Source: JAAYHC01 sp964483175
GTDB lineage: Bacteria; Bacillota; UBA5301
Direction of reading: 5' to 3'
Assembly (NCBI GenBank): GCA_964483175.1
Contig: CAZAAT010000009.1
Location: 1-41,826 of the forward strand
DNA: 41,826 nt
Within the stretch, counting starts at the first letter, position 1. Each line of letters begins with the position of its first letter. Below the pieces are notes generated by a model. It did no database searches. It saw nothing but the letters and a program-made list of their open reading frames with translations, and had not been told where the DNA came from. A program made the position numbers and the translations under genes. Below are positions 22,024-30,151 of the stretch, in pieces.

Positions 22024-23739
22024 TCAGACTTTAAACTTTTCGACCAAGGTTTCAAGCTGTTCGGCCATCTTATTTAGAGTATTAGCCAGTGCTGCAATCT
22101 CTTCCATGGAGGCCAATTGTTCTTGAGTCGAAGCGGCAATATTTTGCGAGCTTGCCGAAGACTCTTTGGCCGTTTCGGCCATGCTGCCGACCATCGCAGT
22201 GACCTGCTCCGAACTGGCAGACATCTCCTCTACTGCGGCAGAAACCTCTTGGATCTGCTCAGCAATCTCTTTTGCTTCCGATAATATCCGCGCAAACGCG
22301 TGACTAGCAGCAACAGCAACCTCTTTGGTGGTTTGAACCTCGGTTGATACCTTTGCCATTCCGTCTACTGCATTAGTTGTATTATTACGAATCTCTTCAA
22401 TTAGCAATCCGATCTGATGCGCCGAAGTCTCCGATTGCTCGGCAAGCTTGCGAACCTCCTCAGCAACAACAGCAAATCCCCGGCCATGCTCGCCGGCCCG
22501 AGCTGCTTCAATAGCTGCGTTTAACGCGAGCAAATTTGTCTGCGATGCTATGCCGGTGATAATATCGACGATTTGGCCTATCTCCGCAGACTTTTCACCC
22601 AATTCGTTGACTATTTCCGCCGAATCACTCACCGACTGGTTTAGCAACTCCATCCGCCGAATAGTCTCCAGAATAGACTCATTACCCTTCTCCGCATCAC
22701 TGGAGGCTTTGGCTGATGAATTAGAAACAAGCCCAGATGTCTCCGCAATCCGCTGAATGCCAACCGCTAGCTCTTCCATAGCCGTAGCACTATCCATAGC
22801 TGCTTGGGCTTGGTGTTCAGATGCAGACGCTATTTGCTGGACCGTAGAACTAACCAGGTCGGTAGATTGGACAGCTTGCTCACTGCTCATAGCCAAATCT
22901 TGTGACGATGATGTAACCTCAATAGAGGCTTGTTTAACCTGGGCAACAATGGCGCGCACGTTGCTGATAAACAAATTTACATAGTGCGCCAAAGCGGTGA
23001 TTTCTTTAGGGACGTATTTGCCGTCTATCTCAACTTGTTGTGTCAGATCTCCTTCGCCTTCGGCAATATCATGAATTCTCTGTACAACTTTCATCATCGG
23101 ACGTGCAATAGCATTCGACACCGACAGCGCAATAATTATTACAAGGACGGCCAGAAAGATGAGGGCTACCGTAACAAAGCGTATGATCGCGCTCGCCGAA
23201 TCATAGATGCCCGATACGGTCCCATTAATGGTAGCCAGCGCAGTCTCCTTGTAGGCATCAACCCGGTCATTAAGGTCAGCAGCAAAAACATCAAACTCCT
23301 CCATCATGATGTTGCCGCCTTCCGGGCCTTCAGCAATATAAGCTGCTGCCATCTGTCTACCAACTTCATAATAGACCTCGAACGAATCTTCAAATTCGCG
23401 AAAGAGACCAACATCCCCGGGGTTAATTTCCGCTAATTCGGAGAGAATATTTCTGAACCTCTGAGCGTATTCCTCAGCAATATCAAATCCATCATCAAAG
23501 CCCTCAGCTGCCCTTGTTGCGCTAATGTCTGTCAGCCACTGCTGCACCTGTACTACCGACAATTTCAGTTCTTCGGCGAGGAGGGCTGTTTGCAAATCTT
23601 GCTCCCGCATAGCGGCAATATCATCCGCCTGGTCATTAATCGCGACTAATAGTCTAACGCCAACAATGCTGAAAAGTAAAGCCACGATACAATATCCAGC
23701 AAGTACCCTTGTCCTGATTCCTATTTTCCCAACGGACAT
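22024..23739 (-). CDS. Methyl-accepting chemotaxis protein
   Basis: This transmembrane chemoreceptor of 571 residues has a first membrane helix at about 10-30 and an extracytoplasmic helical-bundle sensor to about 185. A second membrane helix (FVTVALIFLAVLVIIIAL), a HAMP linker and a long signalling coiled coil follow. The hairpin tip near GIASQTNLLALNAAIEAARA is the kinase-contact region. ATG 23739 is chosen because GGAGAGGAGTGGGG precedes it; ATG 23790 gives an unlikely leader. No che genes are in the window, so it is an orphan receptor. The sensor is of the 4HB-like type; the ligand is unknown. Confidence 0.95.
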   Translation of the reverse strand: MSVGKIGIRTRVLAGYCIVALLFSIVGVRLLVAINDQADDIAAMREQDLQTALLAEELKLSVVQVQQWLTDISATRAAEGFDDGFDIAEEYAQRFRNILSELAEINPGDVGLFREFEDSFEVYYEVGRQMAAAYIAEGPEGGNIMMEEFDVFAADLNDRVDAYKETALATINGTVSGIYDSASAIIRFVTVALIFLAVLVIIIALSVSNAIARPMMKVVQRIHDIAEGEGDLTQQVEIDGKYVPKEITALAHYVNLFISNVRAIVAQVKQASIEVTSSSQDLAMSSEQAVQSTDLVSSTVQQIASASEHQAQAAMDSATAMEELAVGIQRIAETSGLVSNSSAKASSDAEKGNESILETIRRMELLNQSVSDSAEIVNELGEKSAEIGQIVDIITGIASQTNLLALNAAIEAARAGEHGRGFAVVAEEVRKLAEQSETSAHQIGLLIEEIRNNTTNAVDGMAKVSTEVQTTKEVAVAASHAFARILSEAKEIAEQIQEVSAAVEEMSASSEQVTAMVGSMAETAKESSASSQNIAASTQEQLASMEEIAALANTLNKMAEQLETLVEKFKV

Positions 23740-23782
23740 TACCCCACTCCTCTCCCACAATACCATGTATCTTAATAAAATA

Positions 23783-23823
23783 AATTCCACAATAGCTGTT
23801 TTTCGCCTGCTATTTTGTGGAAT
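23783..23823. repeat. Inverted repeat upstream of the chemoreceptor gene
   Basis: AATTCCACAATAGC pairs with GCTATTTTGTGGAATT, with a two-base bulge and a loop of about 12 bases. On the minus strand it is followed by TTTATTTTATT, so it may be a second terminator for the operon upstream. Its closeness to the receptor start (about 44 bases) also allows an operator role. Confidence 0.5.
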
Positions 23824-23854
23824 TTTTCATGATACTTCAAGAGGGAAAAATGCC

Positions 23855-23885
23855 AAAAGCACCGTGTCGGGAAAACGGTGCTTTT
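23855..23885 (-). terminator. Terminator of the AOR-type operon
   Basis: AAAAGCACCGT (23855-23865) and ACGGTGCTTTT (23875-23885) form a perfect 11-pair stem just past the last gene of the minus-strand oxidoreductase operon. It ends in TTTT, with a further T-run shortly after. Confidence 0.85.
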
Positions 23886-23926
23886 GACTTTATATTGAGA
23901 GTGGGTCTCAACTAAATGATGAGATA

Positions 23927-24298
23927 TTATGCTGATACCAGCGTTTCGCACTGCTTTATCCTTTCAAGCAACAACTCTTTAACCGGTTTGATTTTTTCTA
24001 CATATGTTTGGTATTTGTTAGCTTCTGTACCGATAGCAGTCGCGAGCTCCTGGTCAGAATAGACCTCACATATCCATCTTTGCAACACCGTTAAGTCAAG
24101 GTAGCGTATACTGGCTTGGTTATGAAATAAATCTTGGTCAACATGTAAAAAAGCTGCTGCTTCTTTTAGCGACCAGATGGGCTGCTCAACATTTCCGGCC
24201 ATCGGTGTCATTATCATTCCGATCAATCGGTCAGCGTAGTCTGCCTCTGCCAGAAGTTTAGCGGCCAATTCCGACGATGGAGTAGAAAGAATGGACAT
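23927..24298 (-). CDS. Small hypothetical protein of the AOR-type operon
   Basis: This 123-residue soluble protein directly follows the catalytic oxidoreductase gene, four bases after its stop, with AGGAGC before its ATG. It is all-helical in appearance. Residues 42-60 (IWSLKEAAAFLHVDQDLF) look like a winged-helix or excisionase-type helix-turn-helix, and the C-terminal third (VEKIKPVKELLLERIKQCE) looks like a coiled coil. I do not recognise it. From its position it could be an assembly chaperone, a cofactor-insertion factor or a regulator for the tungsten/molybdenum enzyme. Confidence 0.8.
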   Translation of the reverse strand: MSILSTPSSELAAKLLAEADYADRLIGMIMTPMAGNVEQPIWSLKEAAAFLHVDQDLFHNQASIRYLDLTVLQRWICEVYSDQELATAIGTEANKYQTYVEKIKPVKELLLERIKQCETLVSA

Positions 24299-24302
24299 CG
24301 TT

Positions 24303-26393
24303 TCACGCTCCTAGTTTACCTTGTTTTTCAAGTTCATCAGCTACAAAGCCTAATCCCATCTCTTCAAGAGTCCTTCTCCGCGGCCAGCCGGTAGCTGGAT
24401 CCCAACCTTCGAACTTATAATACTTGCTTTTCCAGTCCTCGAACTTATCCCGATCGATGACTCGGTTGCTACAATCACGGTAATCCCAGGTTCCATTTTC
24501 AAGGGTAGGCATGATATATGGGATTTCGTATGTCGTATAGCCAGGTGTTGCTGGTACCTCGTAGACATAATCCGCAAACTTCTCCATATCACGGTGCCGG
24601 CCTTGAAGAATCCAGATTGCCCGATCAAGGTTCCAGATCTTCCGGCCTAGTTCAATACCATCTTCGAAGGAAAGATTCTGGCCGGTTACGGCATTGAGGA
24701 ACTTATGTTCAGCTTCGGCTGTGATGCCTCTATAGTTCGGGCCATATGGGTTAACAAAATCAGCATAAGCCCAGTCACAGTAACCGATGGACTGTTTCCA
24801 GAACCTGGTGTAATGGCGATGCCAAGCCACAAGTTTAGCGGCATGCTCAGAGTAGATCCCCTCATCGCTATAATCAACCATTAACGGATCAGAGTATGGT
24901 TTGCATTTTTCAGCGATAATCTCTGAAAGCTCTTTTGCTGACACCAAGGGCTTGGCACCAGTGAGATAAGAAATCGACGGAGTCCAATAGACGACCCAGT
25001 TGAAATCATGCTCATTGATATCACGTTCACCTAATACGCTCCCATAACCCCATTCAATTTCGGTACGGGCATCATAGTGCTGGGGGTAACCCCAAGACTG
25101 CAAGGGCAGAATCCCGCTTGCTAGGTCCTGTTCTAATCGACCCCACTTCTTAGCAGCTCTCGCCAAACCTTCCGCCAGGTCATTACCAATTCCCTTGCGG
25201 TAAGCTATCTTATTGATTAAATCCGCAGCAAAACTATATTCACCGATTTCATCAACCGGCAGATCAGTGTCGATCTCCTTACCCTTGCCGATCACACCCA
25301 TTTTGTAGAGGTGTTTAATCCAGATAATACCAGCTTCGAGTTCAAAGACATTGAGCCCAGCTCTTTGAGCCAAGTCGACTGCTTCCAAAATTGTTTGGGT
25401 CTGTCTTCCATCGTGTCTCTCGCGATCATGGATTTCGTAAAAAAGGAAGTCAACGCAGGATGATTCATTCCCGCCGCGATTGGTTCTCCTTCTACAGACC
25501 TTGTGGCAGCCATAGCACCCCTGAGGCCTCTTGGCGACTCCGTCGGGGTATGTGCCAATTGAGCTACCAGGCATCGAAGGGAAAGAGAAGAATCCGGTAA
25601 CTCCGTTCAGCTCATACGGATCATCTACCCGGGAAGCATAAGTTTCTTTGGCCCACAGCCGAGCCTGCATTAGGCCATTGGGGTCAGCAATCGCTACGCT
25701 ACCGGTTCCGATAACGCTGATCGCTTTAAGGTTTTTTGAGCCCCAGACGCCGCCAAAGCCCCCCTGACCTGCGCCGTTACCGGCAACGTGAATCAAAGAT
25801 GCATTACGGCAGAGGTTTTCTCCCGCCGGGCCAATGGTCAAAACAGCAGGCTTCTGAGTTGTCCGTCCGGTATCCCGGGCAGTACTTAACTGCCACCATT
25901 CATCCCGGGAAGACAGGCCCGCCATCACTTCATTCCAAATCTCCTCCTGAGTTTCCCAAGTATCCAGTCCCCAGAGCGATTCGGCACTTTTAATCTGAAC
26001 CTCGCTATTGCGAATATCGACCCAGACCGGTTTGTCCGATTTACCTTCGATGACAATACCATCCCAACCGGCATACTTTAACATGGCAGCAAACCGGCCG
26101 CCGAAATTACTCCGCGTAAACCACTCGTATGGGTAGCCCTGCACTCCAATACCCTGGACTTCTGTTCGTCCGGCCACCGCTGGGGCAAGAGTCCCTGATA
26201 AAGGTGAGGTCATTACCGTAACGACATTTCGGGGGTCAAAACCGCTGACGGCCTTGTCTTTGCACAAATCCCAGAAGATGGCGCTCCCGATTCCATGACC
26301 TCCACCCCATTGTTCATATTTTTTTGTATCTATTATAGAAATTTTCTTGGTTGAAAGGTTAATTCTAAGAATTTTACCCATGTAACCGTACAT
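24303..26393 (-). CDS. Aldehyde:ferredoxin oxidoreductase-family W/Mo enzyme, YdhV-like
   Basis: This 696-residue catalytic subunit is in the AOR family, which holds tungsten or molybdenum between two pterins plus one 4Fe-4S cluster. The cluster ligands are Cys292, Cys295 and Cys299 (CYGCHKVC) and a late Cys539 in SIGYCDW. The N-terminus GYMGKILRINLSTKK and the GPAGENL and GGFGGVWGSKNLKAI segments bind pterin. The C-terminus (GWDPATGWPRRRTLEEMGL) resembles E. coli YdhV more than archaeal AOR. It has no signal peptide. Its operon adds a Tat-signal ferredoxin subunit and a cytochrome b, so it is part of a membrane-bound complex. The substrate is unknown: an aldehyde/acid pair or a BamB-like reaction are options. 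Confidence 0.93.
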   Translation of the reverse strand: MYGYMGKILRINLSTKKISIIDTKKYEQWGGGHGIGSAIFWDLCKDKAVSGFDPRNVVTVMTSPLSGTLAPAVAGRTEVQGIGVQGYPYEWFTRSNFGGRFAAMLKYAGWDGIVIEGKSDKPVWVDIRNSEVQIKSAESLWGLDTWETQEEIWNEVMAGLSSRDEWWQLSTARDTGRTTQKPAVLTIGPAGENLCRNASLIHVAGNGAGQGGFGGVWGSKNLKAISVIGTGSVAIADPNGLMQARLWAKETYASRVDDPYELNGVTGFFSFPSMPGSSIGTYPDGVAKRPQGCYGCHKVCRRRTNRGGNESSCVDFLFYEIHDRERHDGRQTQTILEAVDLAQRAGLNVFELEAGIIWIKHLYKMGVIGKGKEIDTDLPVDEIGEYSFAADLINKIAYRKGIGNDLAEGLARAAKKWGRLEQDLASGILPLQSWGYPQHYDARTEIEWGYGSVLGERDINEHDFNWVVYWTPSISYLTGAKPLVSAKELSEIIAEKCKPYSDPLMVDYSDEGIYSEHAAKLVAWHRHYTRFWKQSIGYCDWAYADFVNPYGPNYRGITAEAEHKFLNAVTGQNLSFEDGIELGRKIWNLDRAIWILQGRHRDMEKFADYVYEVPATPGYTTYEIPYIMPTLENGTWDYRDCSNRVIDRDKFEDWKSKYYKFEGWDPATGWPRRRTLEEMGLGFVADELEKQGKLGA

Positions 26394-26432
26394 TTTACAC
26401 CCTCCTTTTATGCTTAATGACCGAAGTCAGCA

Positions 26433-27119
26433 TCAAAATCCTAGTTTCTCCCAGACCGGGCCGCGTAGATTGACATCATAGCCCACATTACCGTATTGGG
26501 TTGGTATTTCAGCGACAAATTTAATCGCGTTAACGGGGCAAATAGACTCACAAGCCCGTTTGCCATTTGGCCCACCTTTTTCTTCCCAGTGAGGGGTGTC
26601 AACACATAGATCGCACTTCATGGAGTAGTGATCCTCAAAGTTCCAAATGACTCGGCTAGGTGTTTGTGGACAGGCCTCCACACATTGCATACAGCCAATG
26701 CACTTACGTTCATCAACGGTGCGCACATTCCCATTATTTTTGTCGGCTGCTAGTGCACCGGTGGGGCAAGCCTCTATGCATGCCGGGCTAGTACACTGCC
26801 GGCATTGATAGAGGGAAATATCATATGGAAACCTCTTAAATGGATTTTGCGTGATTTGAATTCGGGATAACGATACATTTTCTTTCCCTTCATGCACCAG
26901 GGAGCAGGCCAGCATACACGATGAACAACCTGCGCATTTCATCGTATCAACAAGTAGGTACCCTTCCGAAGCCGGGATAGCAACCAACCCACCGCCTAAG
27001 TTAAATAATTGTGGAATGGCACCACCAAAAGCTACCCCTGCCGCAGTTCCACCAAGCATTTTCAGAAAAGAACGGCGTGAAAACTCTTTGGATTGATCTT
27101 TCTTTTCATGATCAGCCAT
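26433..27119 (-). CDS. Tat-exported four-cluster ferredoxin subunit
   Basis: This iron-sulfur electron-transfer subunit of 228 residues is of the FdnH/HybA/DmsB type. The N-terminus has a twin-arginine motif, SRRSFLKMLGG, followed by a hydrophobic stretch. Four 4Fe-4S clusters are indicated: CAGCSSCMLAC, CRQCTSPACIEAC, CIGCMQCVEAC and CDLC paired with a late CESIC. It would pass electrons between the AOR-type subunit and the cytochrome b. The ATG at 27119 follows AAGGAG. It lies 39 bases upstream of the catalytic subunit and 40 bases after cytochrome b in one operon. Confidence 0.95.
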   Translation of the reverse strand: MADHEKKDQSKEFSRRSFLKMLGGTAAGVAFGGAIPQLFNLGGGLVAIPASEGYLLVDTMKCAGCSSCMLACSLVHEGKENVSLSRIQITQNPFKRFPYDISLYQCRQCTSPACIEACPTGALAADKNNGNVRTVDERKCIGCMQCVEACPQTPSRVIWNFEDHYSMKCDLCVDTPHWEEKGGPNGKRACESICPVNAIKFVAEIPTQYGNVGYDVNLRGPVWEKLGF

Positions 27120-27159
27120 CTTTCTCTAATCTCCTTTCTTTCGCTAGAAGTAGCCAAAC

Positions 27160-28083
27160 CTATGACTCAACAACGGTTTCTTTCGATCTCCCCTTCTTTT
27201 TCTTGACTACAGGTTCTGGTTCAGTCAAAATTTCTCCAGTGATCTCCTCATACCATAGCGCATGATGATGCTTAACATAATCCAATGGGATCCAGCCGAA
27301 CAACATCGACTTTATCAGCGGCCAAGACCAAGGAACAATGGTGGACATCGTTATATGAGCCATCAGGTTAAGCAAGACCAGAATGGCAGCGACATCATGT
27401 AAAAACGTCGTGACTTTCATCAGCTCACCCGGCAAATTCCAGTAATGAGCAGAGACTTTAATTACCCCGGTAAGGATAACCAGTCCGACCGAAACAATCC
27501 ACATTGGATAGGACAGTCGCTCACTAGCCAAAAACTTGCCTTCTTTCTTCGGGGTAGCCAAACCCAGTTTGGCTGCATAATGGGCAATAGCATCTTCTAA
27601 GTCATGTGCCTCGGGCATGTGTTCCTTGAATTTTCCACCAACATAAACATCAGTGATATGCATGCTGACACTAAACATAAAGACTAGTACTCCCACAAAA
27701 TGAAGGTTGAGCATAAACCCTGCCATTTGCGGGGTACCTACCAGCCGCGGAACAAAGAGAAAGCCTAGCATAACTCCGGTAACCAACAGCACCACACAAG
27801 ATACAGCGTGCCCCCAGTGAATGAGAAAGGCCGTCTCGTCATGGCGCAAGACCTTGTCACCAGCAATCTCCGCGGGCTTACGAATACTTGCGGCGCCGAC
27901 GAAGATCCCGAGAAATACAGCGATCGGGATTAACCAGCCGTAATTGGTAAAGAGCAAATTATATTTGTACGAACCGGCAAAAACTGCCCGGTATAGGTAT
28001 AACTGAGAGGCCTCCCAGGCTAGGTAGGCACCTAAGGCAAAGACCGCTAGTATACCGATGGTACTTGTCGAACGTTTTAGCAT
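27160..28083 (-). CDS. Cytochrome b membrane subunit (formate dehydrogenase gamma type)
   Basis: This 307-residue membrane protein has about six helices, including an N-terminal anchor. The core four helices resemble the di-heme b561 subunits of formate dehydrogenase N, with candidate heme histidines in LIHWGHAVSC, NLHFVGVLVF, FLHDVAAILV and NLMAHITMS. It would exchange electrons with menaquinone on behalf of the AOR-type complex. The C-terminus is basic and cytoplasmic. It is the first gene of the operon, after GGAGGG. The divergent AraC regulator begins 328 bases upstream. Confidence 0.92.
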   Translation of the reverse strand: MLKRSTSTIGILAVFALGAYLAWEASQLYLYRAVFAGSYKYNLLFTNYGWLIPIAVFLGIFVGAASIRKPAEIAGDKVLRHDETAFLIHWGHAVSCVVLLVTGVMLGFLFVPRLVGTPQMAGFMLNLHFVGVLVFMFSVSMHITDVYVGGKFKEHMPEAHDLEDAIAHYAAKLGLATPKKEGKFLASERLSYPMWIVSVGLVILTGVIKVSAHYWNLPGELMKVTTFLHDVAAILVLLNLMAHITMSTIVPWSWPLIKSMLFGWIPLDYVKHHHALWYEEITGEILTEPEPVVKKKKGRSKETVVES

Positions 28084-28277
28084 TGTTACCCTCCTTTACT
28101 TGTTGATCCTAGTGCTTGTGGCTTAACCAATCTAAATTCTACCCATCACCCCCCCTTTTTTTCTGAATTTTCTGCAAATTTATCTCGTTTATTTATCACT
28201 CCGTCATACGAACTCATGAACCCAATACAGATAAGCAAACCGGTCGTAGACAGATAATTCTGTCTTGACAAAATGGT

Positions 28278-28354
28278 TCTTTTGATTAACTGTGCTGTGT
28301 TGCTGTCGTACTCAAAGGAACAATTCAAAAAATTCAGCACACTTGATCAAAAGA
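28278..28354. promoter_or_regulatory. Long inverted repeat in the AraC / cytochrome b divergent region
   Basis: TCTTTTGATTAACTGTGCTG (28278-28297) and its complement at 28335-28354 match at 18 of 20 positions, 37 bases apart. The right arm ends 16 bases before a TATAAT (28371-28376) that fits the -10 of the AraC gene. A TTGACA lies just outside the left arm at 28265-28270. It could be a pair of AraC half-sites used in autoregulation and in control of the divergent oxidoreductase operon. The rest of 28084-28410 shows no gene; the 64-codon minus-strand frame there lacks a ribosome binding site. Confidence 0.55.
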
Positions 28355-28410
28355 GGTTCTAGAAAATTGTTATAATTGCAATGAAAGCAACAAGAAATTA
28401 ATATTGAAGC

Positions 28411-29286
28411 GTGGTGAAGATTGATGGGGTAGACTATCTCGAATTGATTGAATATTCTGTCGATTATGTCGAGAAGAACTTGACTTCCGATCTAAAACGG
28501 GAGGATATCTCCAAAGAAATCGGAATGTCAATGTACCATTTTCACCGGATCTTTAAATCATGGGTTGGGGAGTCAATCCTCGACTATCTAACTAGGCGGC
28601 GGCTAACTGAAGCTGCCCGCCAGCTCCGTTTTACCAATGACCGGATCATCGATATTGCTATGCAATACGGTTATAGATCCCAAGAAGCTTTCACGCGGGC
28701 ATTTGAGGGCCGATTTGGCATAAACCCCGGTGAATACCGAATGATGGGTGAACCCATTCTGACCGAACTGCCACCATTAACCCATGAAAAACTAATCCAC
28801 TTGCATGATAGCCTTGTCCGTGAACCGCAAATTGTTGAAGTGCCCCAGCTGACGCTAGTCGGCATCAAAAGGCCTTGCTTATTTCCTTATGATGACAAAG
28901 AATTAACTCTCTTTTGGGATCAACTACTTCCCCACATCTCAGAAGTACACGGTACGGCAACAGGAACCAAATTAATTGAAGTATATGAACATATCCCTAG
29001 TACCGGCGGATTTTATAATACGAGCTATTGTTTTTTTACCGGAGTCCCGGTACAGAGGGAGTTGTCCATCTTGCCGACCGGTATGGTACAGAAGACCATT
29101 GCGAGGGCCAAATATGCAGTGTTTACACGGAAAAACGCAGTCATCTCTCGGCTTGAACTCCATCGTTTCATCCATGGTGCCTGGCTCCCCAACTCTAAAT
29201 ATCAGCGGGTTAATCAAGATATCCTTGTAGTACTTGCGGATGGCCCAGACTCACCCGAGTTCGATGTTTATCTTCCAATCAAATAA
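28411..29286 (+). CDS. AraC-family regulator with GyrI-like effector domain (3)
   Basis: This 291-residue regulator is the third paralogue of this type in the window. Its helix-turn-helix segments are DISKEIGMSMYHFHRIF and IIDIAMQYGYRSQEAFTRA. The C-terminal GyrI-like domain carries ARAKYAVFTR. It is divergent from the cytochrome b/ferredoxin/AOR-type operon, so that operon is its most likely target. It starts at GTG 28411. The paralogues beside another redox operon suggest a regulator family tuned to related small molecules such as aldehydes, acids or quinone-like compounds; this is inference. Confidence 0.9.
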   Translation: MVKIDGVDYLELIEYSVDYVEKNLTSDLKREDISKEIGMSMYHFHRIFKSWVGESILDYLTRRRLTEAARQLRFTNDRIIDIAMQYGYRSQEAFTRAFEGRFGINPGEYRMMGEPILTELPPLTHEKLIHLHDSLVREPQIVEVPQLTLVGIKRPCLFPYDDKELTLFWDQLLPHISEVHGTATGTKLIEVYEHIPSTGGFYNTSYCFFTGVPVQRELSILPTGMVQKTIARAKYAVFTRKNAVISRLELHRFIHGAWLPNSKYQRVNQDILVVLADGPDSPEFDVYLPIK

Positions 29287-29388
29287 CAACTGTCAGTTGC
29301 AAGTGCGACAGATTTATTAGCATCCAAGGTCGAAAAATGCTACGATATAATTGATGTTTAAGAAGTATTTTTACTTGGAGTTGATCAG

Positions 29389-30105
29389 ATGTCCAGCCAA
29401 CTAAAATGCACTTGCCCCACACATCAACCATGTGCCCGCAAGGTCCCAATTTTCGCTGCACTTGATGACGCGGAGTTGGCGCAGATCGTCTCCTTAATTA
29501 CTCACAAAAGCTACCCTAAAGCCAGCCTGATCTTTCGTGAAGGCGAGCCGCTGGATAATTTGTACTTGGTTAATCACGGGCGGATCAAGGTCTACCGTAC
29601 CTCGGCCGAAGGCAAAGAGCAAATCCTCTATGTGCTCACCGAAGGTGATTTTTTAGGCGAGCGTAATCTCTTACGATCTAAGCCGGCGGAGTATACAGCG
29701 GAAACACTGGAAGATACCCAAGTCTGCGTAATTACTAGACAAGATTGCCAGAAGCTGTTACTACGCTACCCAACGATTGGCTTAAAGATCATCGACGAGC
29801 TCAATAATCGGCTGGACAAACTGGAGCTTTTTTTCGGCAATGTCAGTCCCCGTGAGACGGATAAGCGGATTTGCCTGATGTTGCTGGAGTTTCTTGAAAA
29901 ATACGGGACCAAGCAGCCAGATCAGACCATGATCATCGACCTGCCGTTGAACCGCGAGGAGATGGCTAATTATATCGGGTTAACCCGTGAAACGGTCTCA
30001 CGTCGACTAAATACCTTTAAAGAGGCTGGAATCATCGATTTTATCGGCAATAAAAAGCTCGTGATTCTCGACCTAGAAGCGCTGAAAGAGGCTTGTGAAT
30101 ATTAA
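29389..30105 (+). CDS. Crp/Fnr-family regulator with FNR-like cysteines
   Basis: This 238-residue regulator has a cyclic-nucleotide-type beta-barrel (about 20-130), a dimer helix (about 130-150) and a C-terminal winged helix (NREEMANYIGLTRETVSRRL). The N-terminus carries Cys7, Cys9 and Cys15, and the barrel has Cys113 and Cys120. This layout is close to that of FNR, which holds an oxygen-sensitive 4Fe-4S cluster with three N-terminal and one internal Cys. Oxygen or nitric oxide sensing is therefore likely. ATG 29389 follows TTGGAG, and a TATAAT at 29346-29351 fits a -10. It follows the AraC gene and ends at a strong terminator. Targets are not visible. Confidence 0.92.
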   Translation: MSSQLKCTCPTHQPCARKVPIFAALDDAELAQIVSLITHKSYPKASLIFREGEPLDNLYLVNHGRIKVYRTSAEGKEQILYVLTEGDFLGERNLLRSKPAEYTAETLEDTQVCVITRQDCQKLLLRYPTIGLKIIDELNNRLDKLELFFGNVSPRETDKRICLMLLEFLEKYGTKQPDQTMIIDLPLNREEMANYIGLTRETVSRRLNTFKEAGIIDFIGNKKLVILDLEALKEACEY

Positions 30106-30106
30106 T

Positions 30107-30131
30107 CGAGGGAGGATGATCTCCTCCCTCG
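30107..30131. terminator. Intrinsic terminator between convergent genes
   Basis: CGAGGGAGGA (30107-30116) and TCCTCCCTCG (30122-30131) form a perfect ten-pair stem with a five-base loop. It lies directly after the Crp/Fnr stop and before the end of the convergent P-type ATPase gene. No T-run follows on the plus strand. Confidence 0.75.
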
Positions 30132-30151
30132 GACAGTGTAGTCAGCGTTTC

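Noticed and set aside
28146..28340. Minus-strand 64-codon frame upstream of cytochrome b
   Set aside because: No ribosome binding site, no domain, and it overlaps the 20-base inverted repeat that looks regulatory.
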